From positions 37,345 through 101,344 of the forward strand of contig JBBRPH010000012.1 of assembly GCA_038228295.1 (NCBI GenBank): a stretch of DNA of 64,000 nucleotides, written 5' to 3'. A program made the translations under genes and the position numbers. A model generated the notes under the pieces. That model did not search any database. It saw only the letters and a list, made by a program, of their open reading frames with translations, and was not told where the DNA came from. Shown piece by piece: positions 33,290-41,658 of the stretch (its first letter is position 1; each line of letters opens with the position of its first letter). The stretch is from JAICKM01 sp038228295 (GTDB taxonomy: Bacteria > Chloroflexota > Chloroflexia > QHBQ01 > JAICKM01).

Positions 33290-35098
33290 GTGGAAGCACC
33301 GCCCAAACGGTGGAAAAAAAAGCCCCAACTCAAACCCGATCAGATCGCGGAACTGACTGCGGCACTGGCTGATGCGCGTCTCAGCCCGCTGGTGCTGCAA
33401 CTGCTCGCCGGCCGCGGCATCGTTCACCCCGAAGCGCTGCACGCCGAGCCGCCCGACGACCACACTGCCCTGCCGCCGCACCTGACCGTGGACGGCATGA
33501 AAGCTGCCGTCAGCGCGTTCTTGGACCCGACCGGTGCGCCGCTCCCTAGCCCGCTGGGCATCAGCGGCATGGCGGCGGCGGTCGAACGCATCTTGCGCGC
33601 CATCGGCAAAGAGACGATTGCCGTCTACGGTGACTATGATGCCGACGGCGTGACCTCGACCACGCTGCTGACGCAGGCGTTGCGGGCCTGGGGCGCGACG
33701 GTGGAGATCCATGTGCCGCACCGCAAGCGCGACGGCTACGGGCTGAACATCGCCGCGTTGGATGCGCTGGCGGATAAGGGCGTGACGCTGGTGATCACGG
33801 TGGACTGCGGCATCAGCGACCGCGCCGAGGTGGAACACGCTAAGGGGCGTGGCCTAGACTTGATCGTGACCGACCACCATACCCTGCCGCAGAAGAAACC
33901 GGACACGATTCTGATTAACCCTAAGACCGGCGGCGAAGACAATCCTTTCTATTGGCTGACCGGCGTGGGCGTGGCCCATCAGGTGGTGCGCGCACTCGTC
34001 GAAAAGCTGGGCAAGCCGCCGGGCGTGCGCAACACCGATCTGCTCGAACTAGTCGCCATCGGCACCGTCGCCGACGTGGCGCCGCTCACCGGCGCGAACC
34101 GCACATTGGTGGCGCATGGGCTGGCCGCGTTGCGGACCACGCGACGCACCGGCCTGCTCGCGCTCTGCCGCGCCGCTGCGCTGGACCCGGCGCTGATCAC
34201 CGCTCACCATATCGGCTTCATCCTGGGGCCGCGCCTCAACGCCGCCGGGCGGCTGGACGATGCGAAACTGGCTTACGACCTGCTGCTGACTACGGACCCA
34301 GCCCACGCCACAGCGCTGGCCGAGCAACTGGAAGCGGAGAACCGCCGCCGCCAGGGGATCACGCGCGGCATCCAGGAGCAGGCCCGTGCTCGCGTTGCTG
34401 AGTTGGAGCAAGACACGCCCGCGATCATCCTGCGCGACGCAGCCTGGGACGTGGGCGTAGTCGGCCTAGCTGCCGGGCGACTGTGCGAAGAGTTTGGCCG
34501 CCCGGTGCTGATCCTGAGCGACGACGGCACGGTGAGTCGCGGCAGCGCCCGCTCCACCCGCCACTTCGATCTACACGAACTCCTGACCGAGTGCGAGGAT
34601 CTGCTCAAAAACTATGGCGGGCACGCTGCGGCTGCCGGTCTAACCCTGCCCAACGAACACTGGGAGGAGTTTTGTGAGCGCTTTATCGGTCTGGTGGACG
34701 GCCTGCTCACCGACCCCAGCCAATTGGCGGGCGAACTGAACGCCGAGTATGAGCTGCCGCTAACCCGCATCACGGTTGAGACAATGGCCGAGTTGAGCGT
34801 GCTGGAACCGCACGGCCACGGCAACAGCCGCCCACTGTTCGTCGCCCGCAACGTGCGCGTGCAGGAAAGCAGCGCCAACGGCAAAGACGGCCGCACACTC
34901 ATCCTGACCTTGATCCCGCCCGATAGCGCCGGTCCTACGGTACGCGCCGTCGGCTTTGGTCTGGCCCCCGACTGGATGCCCAAGCTAAAGTCCGGCACGC
35001 GGATCGATGTGATGTTCGGCCTGAAACTGGACTCGTGGCAAGGCCGGCAGCGCGTCGAAGTGGAGATCCGGGGGTTGCGGTTAGCGCGGGAGGCGTGA
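33290..35098 (+). CDS. recJ: Single-stranded-DNA-specific exonuclease RecJ
   Basis: 602 residues. The DHH phosphoesterase motifs are intact: GDYDADG (Asp115, Asp117, Asp119), TVDCGISD, and DHH at Asp195-His196-His197. The DHHA1 part contains GGHAAAAGLTL, followed by an OB-like C-terminal region. RecJ degrades 5' single-stranded ends in recombination and mismatch repair. The GTG start follows GAGAGG. The TGA stop is inside a GTGAAAC heptamer array at 35095-35122. Confidence 0.93.
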   Translation: MEAPPKRWKKKPQLKPDQIAELTAALADARLSPLVLQLLAGRGIVHPEALHAEPPDDHTALPPHLTVDGMKAAVSAFLDPTGAPLPSPLGISGMAAAVERILRAIGKETIAVYGDYDADGVTSTTLLTQALRAWGATVEIHVPHRKRDGYGLNIAALDALADKGVTLVITVDCGISDRAEVEHAKGRGLDLIVTDHHTLPQKKPDTILINPKTGGEDNPFYWLTGVGVAHQVVRALVEKLGKPPGVRNTDLLELVAIGTVADVAPLTGANRTLVAHGLAALRTTRRTGLLALCRAAALDPALITAHHIGFILGPRLNAAGRLDDAKLAYDLLLTTDPAHATALAEQLEAENRRRQGITRGIQEQARARVAELEQDTPAIILRDAAWDVGVVGLAAGRLCEEFGRPVLILSDDGTVSRGSARSTRHFDLHELLTECEDLLKNYGGHAAAAGLTLPNEHWEEFCERFIGLVDGLLTDPSQLAGELNAEYELPLTRITVETMAELSVLEPHGHGNSRPLFVARNVRVQESSANGKDGRTLILTLIPPDSAGPTVRAVGFGLAPDWMPKLKSGTRIDVMFGLKLDSWQGRQRVEVEIRGLRLAREA

Positions 35099-35122
35099 AA
35101 CGTGAAACGTGATGCGTGAATA
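35095..35122. repeat. Heptamer array across the recJ stop codon
   Basis: GTGAAAC, GTGAAAC, GTGATGC and GTGAATA; the first unit contains the TGA stop of recJ. Confidence 0.85.
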
Positions 35123-35141
35123 GCTAAGGGAGGTTGGCAAA

Positions 35142-36176
35142 ATGCGTCGTTTGGCTTACGGTCTCGTTTTAGGGTTGCTGTTCCTGGTCGTTAGTAGTGC
35201 TGAGGGTGGTAGGACTACAAACGCGCAAGCGAACACGAACTGCCAAGCGTTTCCGCAGACAAAGCAGCAAGTCTGCGGTAAATTTCTTGCCTATTGGCAA
35301 CAGCATGGCGGCCTGGCGCAGCAAGGCTACCCGATCTCACCTGAGTTTATCGAGATCAGCAGCCTGAATGGTAAGCCCTACACTGTGCAGTACTTTGAAC
35401 GGGCGGTGTTTGAGCTGCATCCTGAAAACCAGCCGCCGTATGATGTGCTGCTTTCGCAGCTTGGTACTTACGAATTGCAGCGGGCCGGCGTGCCGCAGCC
35501 GATCTCTGATGCGAGTACCAACTGCCAATTCTTCCCGCAGACGAAGCAACAGCTTTGCGGTAAACTCCTCATCTACTGGCAACAGCACGGTGGTCTAAGC
35601 CAGCAAGGCTACCCGATCTCACCCGAGTTCAAAAGCTATAGTGAACTCGATCAGAAAATGTATACTATGCAGTATTTTGAGCGGGCGGTGTTCGAGTTGC
35701 ACCCTGAAAACAAGGCACCCTACGATCTACTGCTTTCGCAGGTCGGCACCTTCCGTTTTCGGCGCTATTACTCGGCGGATCTGCTCAAAGCACCTAGTAA
35801 GGCAAAAACTGGCGCGATTGTCGGAACCCTGAGTTTTCCCAGCGAAGGTCTCCCGCCTTTTCACGTCTACGCTATCGCTACACAGGGTAGCCAGTATTAC
35901 GCCGTCCGCACGGTAGTGAATCAAGACCACTTTCGCATTGATGGTGTAGCGCCCGGCACCTATCACTTGGTGGCGTACATTGACGGTCCCGGCTTCGTGG
36001 ACCAGCGCAAATTTGTCTTTGGCTTTACACAAGCCGCGATCTGCACCGCATATCCATGCACAGATCACACGCTACTCAACATCTCGGTTACAGCCGGGCA
36101 GATAGTAGGTGGCGCAGCGTTAACCGATTACGTCACAGAACCCGGAGTCTTCCCGCCGCAACCCGGCACTTATTAG
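35142..36176 (+). CDS. Secreted protein with two QYFER repeats
   Basis: 344 residues. A signal peptide is present (LVLGLLFLVVSSAEGG, cleavage probably near residue 30). Two tandem repeats of about 95 residues follow, each with CxxFPQTKQQ(V/L)CGK, YWQQHGGL(A/S)QQGYPIS and QYFERAVFELHPEN. The C-terminal 130 residues (LSFPSEGLPPFHVYAI, YHLVAYIDG) resemble a carboxypeptidase-regulatory-like beta domain. The same repeat ends the beta-lactamase-like protein at 52.6 kb. The function is unknown; it is a surface or extracellular module. The ATG has GGGAGG upstream. Confidence 0.78.
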   Translation: MRRLAYGLVLGLLFLVVSSAEGGRTTNAQANTNCQAFPQTKQQVCGKFLAYWQQHGGLAQQGYPISPEFIEISSLNGKPYTVQYFERAVFELHPENQPPYDVLLSQLGTYELQRAGVPQPISDASTNCQFFPQTKQQLCGKLLIYWQQHGGLSQQGYPISPEFKSYSELDQKMYTMQYFERAVFELHPENKAPYDLLLSQVGTFRFRRYYSADLLKAPSKAKTGAIVGTLSFPSEGLPPFHVYAIATQGSQYYAVRTVVNQDHFRIDGVAPGTYHLVAYIDGPGFVDQRKFVFGFTQAAICTAYPCTDHTLLNISVTAGQIVGGAALTDYVTEPGVFPPQPGTY

Positions 36177-36212
36177 CGGGCGAGCTACCGCAAAGGCGGA
36201 GGTAGGTAACTT

Positions 36213-37424
36213 TTGAGTAAAACCCTGACCCTGACCCACGCCCGCCTGCTGGACGGCATCGGGGATGCGCCGCTGGACGACGCGACGGTGTTGCTGGACG
36301 GAGATACGATAGCAGCAATCTATCACGCCGGGCAGGCGGTGCCGGCGACGGACGGCCGTGTGCTGGACCTCGGCGGGCGCACCTTGCTGCCGGGGTTGAT
36401 CAATGCTCATATCCATCTGCTGATGGAGGACCAGAGCGGCGATTCGTTCGCCGGGATGCAGCGCGAGTCGGCGGCGGCGCTGACGATCCAGGGCGCGCTC
36501 CGTGGGCGACGGATGCTGGAAGCCGGTATCACCACGGCGCGAGACCTGGGCGGTTATGAATATCATGAAATGGCCCTGCGTGCGGCCTTTGCGCGCGGTG
36601 ATCTGCCGGGGCCGCGTCTACTCTGTGCGGGCAAGTGTATCACCATGACGGGTGGGCATGGCTGGCCGATTGGCCGCCAGGCCGACGGCCCGGTGGAGGT
36701 CCGCAAAGCGGTGCGCGAACAGTTGCGCGCCGGGGCCGATGTGATCAAGCTGATGGCAACCGGTGGCGTGCTGACTCCCGGCGTGGAGCCGGGCGCGACA
36801 CAATTGGAAGAAGACGAATTGCGCGCCGGTATCGAAGAGGCCCATAAAGCCGGCAAACGCACCGCCGCGCACGCGCAAGGCACCGTCGGCATCAAAAACG
36901 CCATCCGCGCCGGCATTGATACCATCGAACACGGCATCTTTTTAGACGACGAAGCCATCGCCATGATGGTCGAGCGCGGTGTGGTGCTGGTGCCGACGCT
37001 GGCCGCGCCGCACCAGATCGTGATGGCGGGCGAAGCACGCGGGATTCCCGCCTACGCCGTCGAAAAATCGCGGCGGGTGTCGGCGGCCCACTTCGATTCG
37101 TTCGCGCGGGCCGTGGCGGCCGGAGTCCATATTGCGGCCGGTAACGACGGCGGCACGCCTTATAATCCCGCCGCCGATCTGGTCACCGAACTGCAATTGA
37201 TGAGCGCGCATGGTCTGACCCCGCTGGCGGCCCTGCAAACCGCCGGCCCCGGTTCGGCGCGGGCGCTGGGTCTCGAACATCGCCTCGGCCGTATCGCGCC
37301 GGATTACACCGCCGATCTGCTGGTGGTAGACGGCGACCCGCTGGCCGATCTGACGGCGCTGGCCCATCCCTGGCTGGTGATCCAAGCCGGCAGCGTAGTC
37401 TACCGCCGACCTGTTGACGCATAA
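36213..37424 (+). CDS. Amidohydrolase (imidazolonepropionase-like/prolidase type)
   Basis: 403 residues of the metal-dependent hydrolase superfamily: HIH in LINAHIHLL, the carboxylated-Lys candidate in ADVIKLMATGGV, AAHAQG and TIEHG with the metal His, and AGNDGGTP with the catalytic Asp. The beta-sandwich part brackets the barrel (HARLLDGIGDAPLDDATVLL at the start, GRIAPDYTADLLVVDGDPL at the end). Relatives hydrolyse Xaa-Pro or N-acyl amino acids. The start is TTG, with GGAGG ten bases upstream. The next gene begins seven bases after the stop. Confidence 0.87.
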   Translation: MSKTLTLTHARLLDGIGDAPLDDATVLLDGDTIAAIYHAGQAVPATDGRVLDLGGRTLLPGLINAHIHLLMEDQSGDSFAGMQRESAAALTIQGALRGRRMLEAGITTARDLGGYEYHEMALRAAFARGDLPGPRLLCAGKCITMTGGHGWPIGRQADGPVEVRKAVREQLRAGADVIKLMATGGVLTPGVEPGATQLEEDELRAGIEEAHKAGKRTAAHAQGTVGIKNAIRAGIDTIEHGIFLDDEAIAMMVERGVVLVPTLAAPHQIVMAGEARGIPAYAVEKSRRVSAAHFDSFARAVAAGVHIAAGNDGGTPYNPAADLVTELQLMSAHGLTPLAALQTAGPGSARALGLEHRLGRIAPDYTADLLVVDGDPLADLTALAHPWLVIQAGSVVYRRPVDA

Positions 37425-37431
37425 AGGAGTA

Positions 37432-37863
37432 ATGACGGTGGCCTATTTCAAGAACAGCCAGGAGTTGGAAGAGATCCTGGGCGGCTTTATGGAGGCCATG
37501 CGCGCCGACCCGGAGTTGGGGCCGCAGGTTCGCAGCGCCGGCGTGCAGACCACCTTCATCCTCAGCGACCCGGACCTGACCGTGACGATTGACGGGGTGA
37601 GTCCGCCAACGCAGCCCGGCCCCTTCAATATCTACTACGGACCGCCGCCGCTGGCCGCGCCGATTAGCCTGGCGCTCTCCGCCGACAACGCGCACCGCCT
37701 CTGGCAAGGCGCGCTGAACCCGGTGGCTGCGCTGACGCAGGGCGACATCCAAGTGACCGGCCCGCTCATGCAACTGCTGACCCTGCTGCCCGTCGTCCAG
37801 CCCGCCTTCGCCCGCTATCGCGCCTACCTGACGGCGATCGGGCGGGCGGATCTATTGGTGTAA
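37432..37863 (+). CDS. SCP2 sterol-carrier-like domain protein
   Basis: About 143 residues with the SCP2 fold pattern: VAYFKNSQELEEILGGFMEA helix, FILSDPDLTVTIDG strand and an LTQGDIQVTGPLMQL stretch typical of the lipid-binding cavity. It probably binds a hydrophobic ligand and lies downstream of the amidohydrolase. Start is either ATG 37432 (ribosome-binding site very close) or GTG 37438 (better spacing after AAAGGAG). Confidence 0.65.
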   Translation: MTVAYFKNSQELEEILGGFMEAMRADPELGPQVRSAGVQTTFILSDPDLTVTIDGVSPPTQPGPFNIYYGPPPLAAPISLALSADNAHRLWQGALNPVAALTQGDIQVTGPLMQLLTLLPVVQPAFARYRAYLTAIGRADLLV

Positions 37864-37876
37864 AAGGAGCTATCTG

Positions 37877-38128
37877 ATGGCTATTGACCCTGCACCAATG
37901 CAATCTTCTGCCGCTGAATTGCAGGTGGCACAACCAACCGAGCCGCCTGCCACTTCGGTGGCCGTGGAGGTGACGCTTTCCTTTGAGGGTTTGCTGAAGG
38001 CTCTTGAGCAATTAAGTGACTACGAACTAGATCAATTTATTGAGCGCCTCCGTGCGCTCTACGCCCAGCGTACAGCATCCGTTTCGGCAACAACTGAATT
38101 GGCGCGAGAGGCTGCCCATGAAGATTAG
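37877..38128 (+). CDS. Small helical protein upstream of the GmrSD-type gene
   Basis: 83 residues. The second half is an amphipathic helix (LSFEGLLKALEQLSDYELDQ, then FIERLRALYAQR); the first is Ala/Pro-rich. AAAGGAG precedes the ATG. Its last 11 bases overlap the start of the DUF262 gene, so the two are translated together. Small proteins with an LSxEELxxL-type helix often accompany DUF262 or toxin genes; function unknown. It may regulate or assemble with the nuclease (inference). Confidence 0.6.
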   Translation: MAIDPAPMQSSAAELQVAQPTEPPATSVAVEVTLSFEGLLKALEQLSDYELDQFIERLRALYAQRTASVSATTELAREAAHED

Positions 38129-40046
38129 CACAATTCTCAATCAGATTGATGATGGAGCCATTGCGCTGCCGGAGTTCCAACGCGGTTATGTCTGGAATCG
38201 GGATCAGGTACGCGGTCTCATGGATTCCTTGTATCGGCGGCACCCAGTAGGTGGATTGCTGGTTTGGACCACACGCACAGAAAATCCCGATGTGACTGCT
38301 CGTGGTAGTGCAACATTGGCAGCCGGTACAGTCAAACTCCTCCTAGATGGTCAGCAGAGGATTACGACGCTCTATGGTATTATCCGTGGTGCAGCTCCCC
38401 AGTTCTTTCAGGGCAATGTTCAGGCTTTCACCGGATTGCATTTTAATCTGGAAGACCAAGTGTTCAAGTTCTATAGTCCTCTGGAAATGAAGGACAATCC
38501 TCTCTGGATCAATGTTACTGAGTTGATGCAGAAGGGGTTGGGACGCTTTATTCAGCAACTACCACCCGAAAAATTAGCCGATTATGTGAACCGGCTAACG
38601 AGCATCATCACTATTGGTGATATGGACTTTCATATCGAAGAGGTTACAGGTGAAGATAAGACAATTGAAATTGTAGTGGACATCTTCAATAAAGTGAATA
38701 GTGGCGGGACTAAACTCTTCAAGGGTGATCTTGCGTTGGCAAAAGTTTGCGCCGAATGGCCTGCTGCCCGCCAACAACTGCGTAGGCGATTAAGCAGTTG
38801 GCACCAGGGAGGATTCGATTTCGATCTAGAATGGTTGTTGCGAAATATCACAGCAGTAATCACCGGCCAAGCATTATTCTCCGGCTTAGAGAAAGTAGGT
38901 GCTACGACATTCAAAAGCGGATTGGAGCAGGCAGAAGGGGCTACCAATTACCTACTCAATGCTATTGCCGGTCGTTTAGGTCTCGATCATGACCGTGTGC
39001 TGGGAGGTCGGTATGCCTTTCCTGTCATGAGTCGCTACATTGCCTTACGAGGTGGTACTCTCAAAGACGCACGAGAACGTGATAAACTCCTCTATTGGTA
39101 TATCCATGCCTTTTTGTGGGGACGATTCGCGGGTGCAACTGAAACTACCATGAACCAGGACTTGCGCGTGATTGAGGGCAACCCCGACTCACTTGATCGA
39201 CTGATTGAGCAACTGCGCCGCTGGCGTGGTGAACTACGAATTCGCCCAGAAAACTTTGGTGGATCTACACTTGGCGCACGCTTTTACCCACTATTGTACC
39301 TCATGACGCGCGTATGTGGCGCTCGTGATTGGGGTAGCGGATTACCGCTCTCAGCGAACCTGCTGGGGAAGGGTAGTAGCCTGCAAGTTCATCATATATT
39401 CCCGAAAGCGTTGCTGTATAAGCATAGCTATGGCCGGGATGAGGTAAATGCTATCGCTAACTTCTGTTTTCTCACGCAACACACAAATTTGGATATTAGC
39501 GATACGGCTCCCGAAATCTACTTTGCCCAAGTAGAACAGCACTATCCTGGCGTACTCACCTCACAATGGGTGCCCTTGGATCATACGTTGTGGAAAGTAG
39601 AGAACTATCGTGACTTTCTGGCAGCACGGCGAGAACTGCTGGCAGACTCCGCGATGGCATTTCTTGATAGTCTACTCTATGGTCCTGTTCCACCTGCTTC
39701 GGTAGATCTTCCTGTTGATGTGCCTGTAGTAGAAGTGCCGGGAGGTATTGGTAGTGCGGAAGAGGAAGGTCCTCTGCGGATGTGCAATGAGTGGGTTACT
39801 CAGCAGGCATTGCCCACAGGACAATACCTTTTTGAGATAGCTGATCTAACCACCGGTGCGCCTTTGGCAGTTCTCGATCTTGCGTGGCCGCGTGGCCTCC
39901 AAGAAGGCTACAGTCAACCTGTGGCCCTATTGCTGGACAGGGATTCTCAAACGGAAGAAGCCGTCAACCAAGCAGGCTACCGGTTTTTCACCAGTGTACC
40001 GGCGTTTCAGCAGTACGTGCAAGATGAAATCCTGGCTACAGTCTGA
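38118..40046 (+). CDS. DUF262/DUF1524 GmrSD-type modification-dependent endonuclease
   Basis: 642 residues. The GmrS-like DUF262 half carries PEFQRGYVW (Pro18 onward) and DGQQR (Asp77-Arg81), the nucleotide-binding motifs; NKVNSGGTKLFKGDLALAKV follows. The GmrD-like DUF1524 half has an HNH-type HHIFPK (from His425) and a downstream Asn (TQHTNLDI). About 100 C-terminal residues beyond these domains have no match that I recognise. Such fused enzymes restrict modified DNA or phage DNA. Clearly AT-richer than neighbours, suggesting transfer. It is coupled to the small gene upstream; GAGAGG precedes ATG 38118. Confidence 0.82.
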   Translation: MKISTILNQIDDGAIALPEFQRGYVWNRDQVRGLMDSLYRRHPVGGLLVWTTRTENPDVTARGSATLAAGTVKLLLDGQQRITTLYGIIRGAAPQFFQGNVQAFTGLHFNLEDQVFKFYSPLEMKDNPLWINVTELMQKGLGRFIQQLPPEKLADYVNRLTSIITIGDMDFHIEEVTGEDKTIEIVVDIFNKVNSGGTKLFKGDLALAKVCAEWPAARQQLRRRLSSWHQGGFDFDLEWLLRNITAVITGQALFSGLEKVGATTFKSGLEQAEGATNYLLNAIAGRLGLDHDRVLGGRYAFPVMSRYIALRGGTLKDARERDKLLYWYIHAFLWGRFAGATETTMNQDLRVIEGNPDSLDRLIEQLRRWRGELRIRPENFGGSTLGARFYPLLYLMTRVCGARDWGSGLPLSANLLGKGSSLQVHHIFPKALLYKHSYGRDEVNAIANFCFLTQHTNLDISDTAPEIYFAQVEQHYPGVLTSQWVPLDHTLWKVENYRDFLAARRELLADSAMAFLDSLLYGPVPPASVDLPVDVPVVEVPGGIGSAEEEGPLRMCNEWVTQQALPTGQYLFEIADLTTGAPLAVLDLAWPRGLQEGYSQPVALLLDRDSQTEEAVNQAGYRFFTSVPAFQQYVQDEILATV

Positions 40047-40061
40047 AAGGGGATCCCTCTG

Positions 40062-40961
40062 ATGCCCAAAATTGAGTTTGGCTGGGTCGCGCCGATGGTC
40101 GGGATGCGGGCCAGTGGCGGGGTGCCGTTGGCGATGGCCCAGCAGGAGACGATCCTGCCGGTGGTGGCTGAGTCGTTCGGTTCGCTGTGGGTTTATGACC
40201 ACTTCTACGGCCTGGAACGGCGTAGCAGTCCCTGGCTCGAAGGGTGGACCGCGTTGACTTGGCTGGCGGCGCGCTTTCCCACGCTGCACGTCGGCACGCT
40301 GGTGCTGGGGCTGGGCTTCCGCAACCCGGCGCTGTTGGCGAAGATGGCGGCCACGTTGCAACTCCTGAGCGGCGGGCGGCTGATTCTGGGCATCGGCGCG
40401 GGCTGGCGCGAGGAGGAGCATCGCGCCTACGGCTACCCTTTTCCGTCGGCCGGCGTGCGCCGCGCCCAGTTGGAGGAGGCGCTGACGATCATTCAGCGGA
40501 TGTGGAGTGAGCCGGCTCCGTCGTTCCAGGGGGAGCATTTCAGCATCGCGGAGGCGTATTGCGATCCGCTACCCAGCCCCCCGCCGCCGATCATGATCGG
40601 CAGTACCGGCGAGGCGATCTTGCCGCTGATCGCACGTCGCGCTGATTGGTGGGATTGCTGGTACTGGACGGCTGACAGCCTAGACCCGGTAGGCTACGCC
40701 GCCCGCGCCGCGAAGCTGGATGCCGCGGCCCAGGCGGCCGGCCGCGATCCGGCCACGATCCGCCGTAGCGTCTCCACGACCGGTGCGCGTTTGCCGCAGT
40801 CCGCTGAAGAAGCTGCCGCCTGGGTGGAACGATTGCGTCCGTTCATTACGGCCGGCGCAACGCACTTCATGCTTGATTTCGGCCCGGTGCTCGATGCCGA
40901 TCCCATCCGGCGCTTTGCCGACGCCGTGATCGCGCCGCTCAACGCCGGGACAGGCGGCTGA
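40062..40961 (+). CDS. LLM-class F420-dependent oxidoreductase
   Basis: 299 residues. Luciferase-like signatures: LWVYDHFYGLER, LVLGLGFRNPALLAKMAATL, LGIGAGWREEEHRAYGYPF and MIGSTGEAILPLIARRADWW. The HVGTL and LGIGAGW order matches the TIGR03560-type F420 group. A strong AAAGGGG site precedes the ATG. It ends in TGATG with the DUF1990 gene, so they are co-translated. Confidence 0.87.
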   Translation: MPKIEFGWVAPMVGMRASGGVPLAMAQQETILPVVAESFGSLWVYDHFYGLERRSSPWLEGWTALTWLAARFPTLHVGTLVLGLGFRNPALLAKMAATLQLLSGGRLILGIGAGWREEEHRAYGYPFPSAGVRRAQLEEALTIIQRMWSEPAPSFQGEHFSIAEAYCDPLPSPPPPIMIGSTGEAILPLIARRADWWDCWYWTADSLDPVGYAARAAKLDAAAQAAGRDPATIRRSVSTTGARLPQSAEEAAAWVERLRPFITAGATHFMLDFGPVLDADPIRRFADAVIAPLNAGTGG

Positions 40962-41536
40962 TGCTGCTACTGCGCCCGCCGACCTCGCCGCAGATCCGCC
41001 GTTTCCTGGCCGCGCAGAGCGACCTGCCGTTCTCCTACCCGGCGGTCGGTGCGTCACGCCGCACGCCACCGCCCGGTCAGGTAGTGGACCACAACCGTAT
41101 CCGCTTGGGCGCGGGGCCGGATTGCTGGGCGCGAGCGGTGGTAGCGCTGCAACACTGGGAGATGTTCCACTTGGGCTGGATTCGACTCTACACGCCCCAG
41201 GCGCCCATTCACCCCGGCGTAACGGTTGGCGTAGTCAGCCGGCAGTTCAATTTCTGGACACTGAACGCTTGCCGCATCGTCTACACCGTAGATGAATCTG
41301 GCCCGCTCCGCCGCTACGGCTTCGCCTACGGCACGCTGCCCGAACACCTGGAGAGCGGCGAGGAGCGATTCACCATTGAGCAGCACGCCGACGGCGCGGT
41401 GTGGTACGATATTCTGGCCTTTTCGCGCCCTCATCATCCGCTGGCAACTGCCGGCTTCCCCATCGTGCGTCTCTACCAACGCCGCTTCGCCCAAGACTCC
41501 AAGCGTGCTATGCTGCGGGCGGTCGCCGGCGTGTGA
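40961..41536 (+). CDS. DUF1990 family protein
   Basis: 191 residues. The DUF1990 signature FAYGTLPEHLESGEERF is present, with an aromatic N-terminal strand (HNRIRLGAGPDCWARAVVAL). The family has no experimentally known role. Start overlaps the LLM stop by one base. A CRIVYTVDESG strand and a conserved W precede the signature, as in other members. Confidence 0.75.
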   Translation: MLLLRPPTSPQIRRFLAAQSDLPFSYPAVGASRRTPPPGQVVDHNRIRLGAGPDCWARAVVALQHWEMFHLGWIRLYTPQAPIHPGVTVGVVSRQFNFWTLNACRIVYTVDESGPLRRYGFAYGTLPEHLESGEERFTIEQHADGAVWYDILAFSRPHHPLATAGFPIVRLYQRRFAQDSKRAMLRAVAGV

Positions 41537-41658
41537 TATACTCAGCAAGAATTCGGCTGACCGCACATAGAAATGGAGACCCCGCTTGCCGACAACTGTA
41601 CACGCCGTAGCCGGCTACGGCGATCAGGACGACGATCTTTCTGTGGCTGGATTACTTC

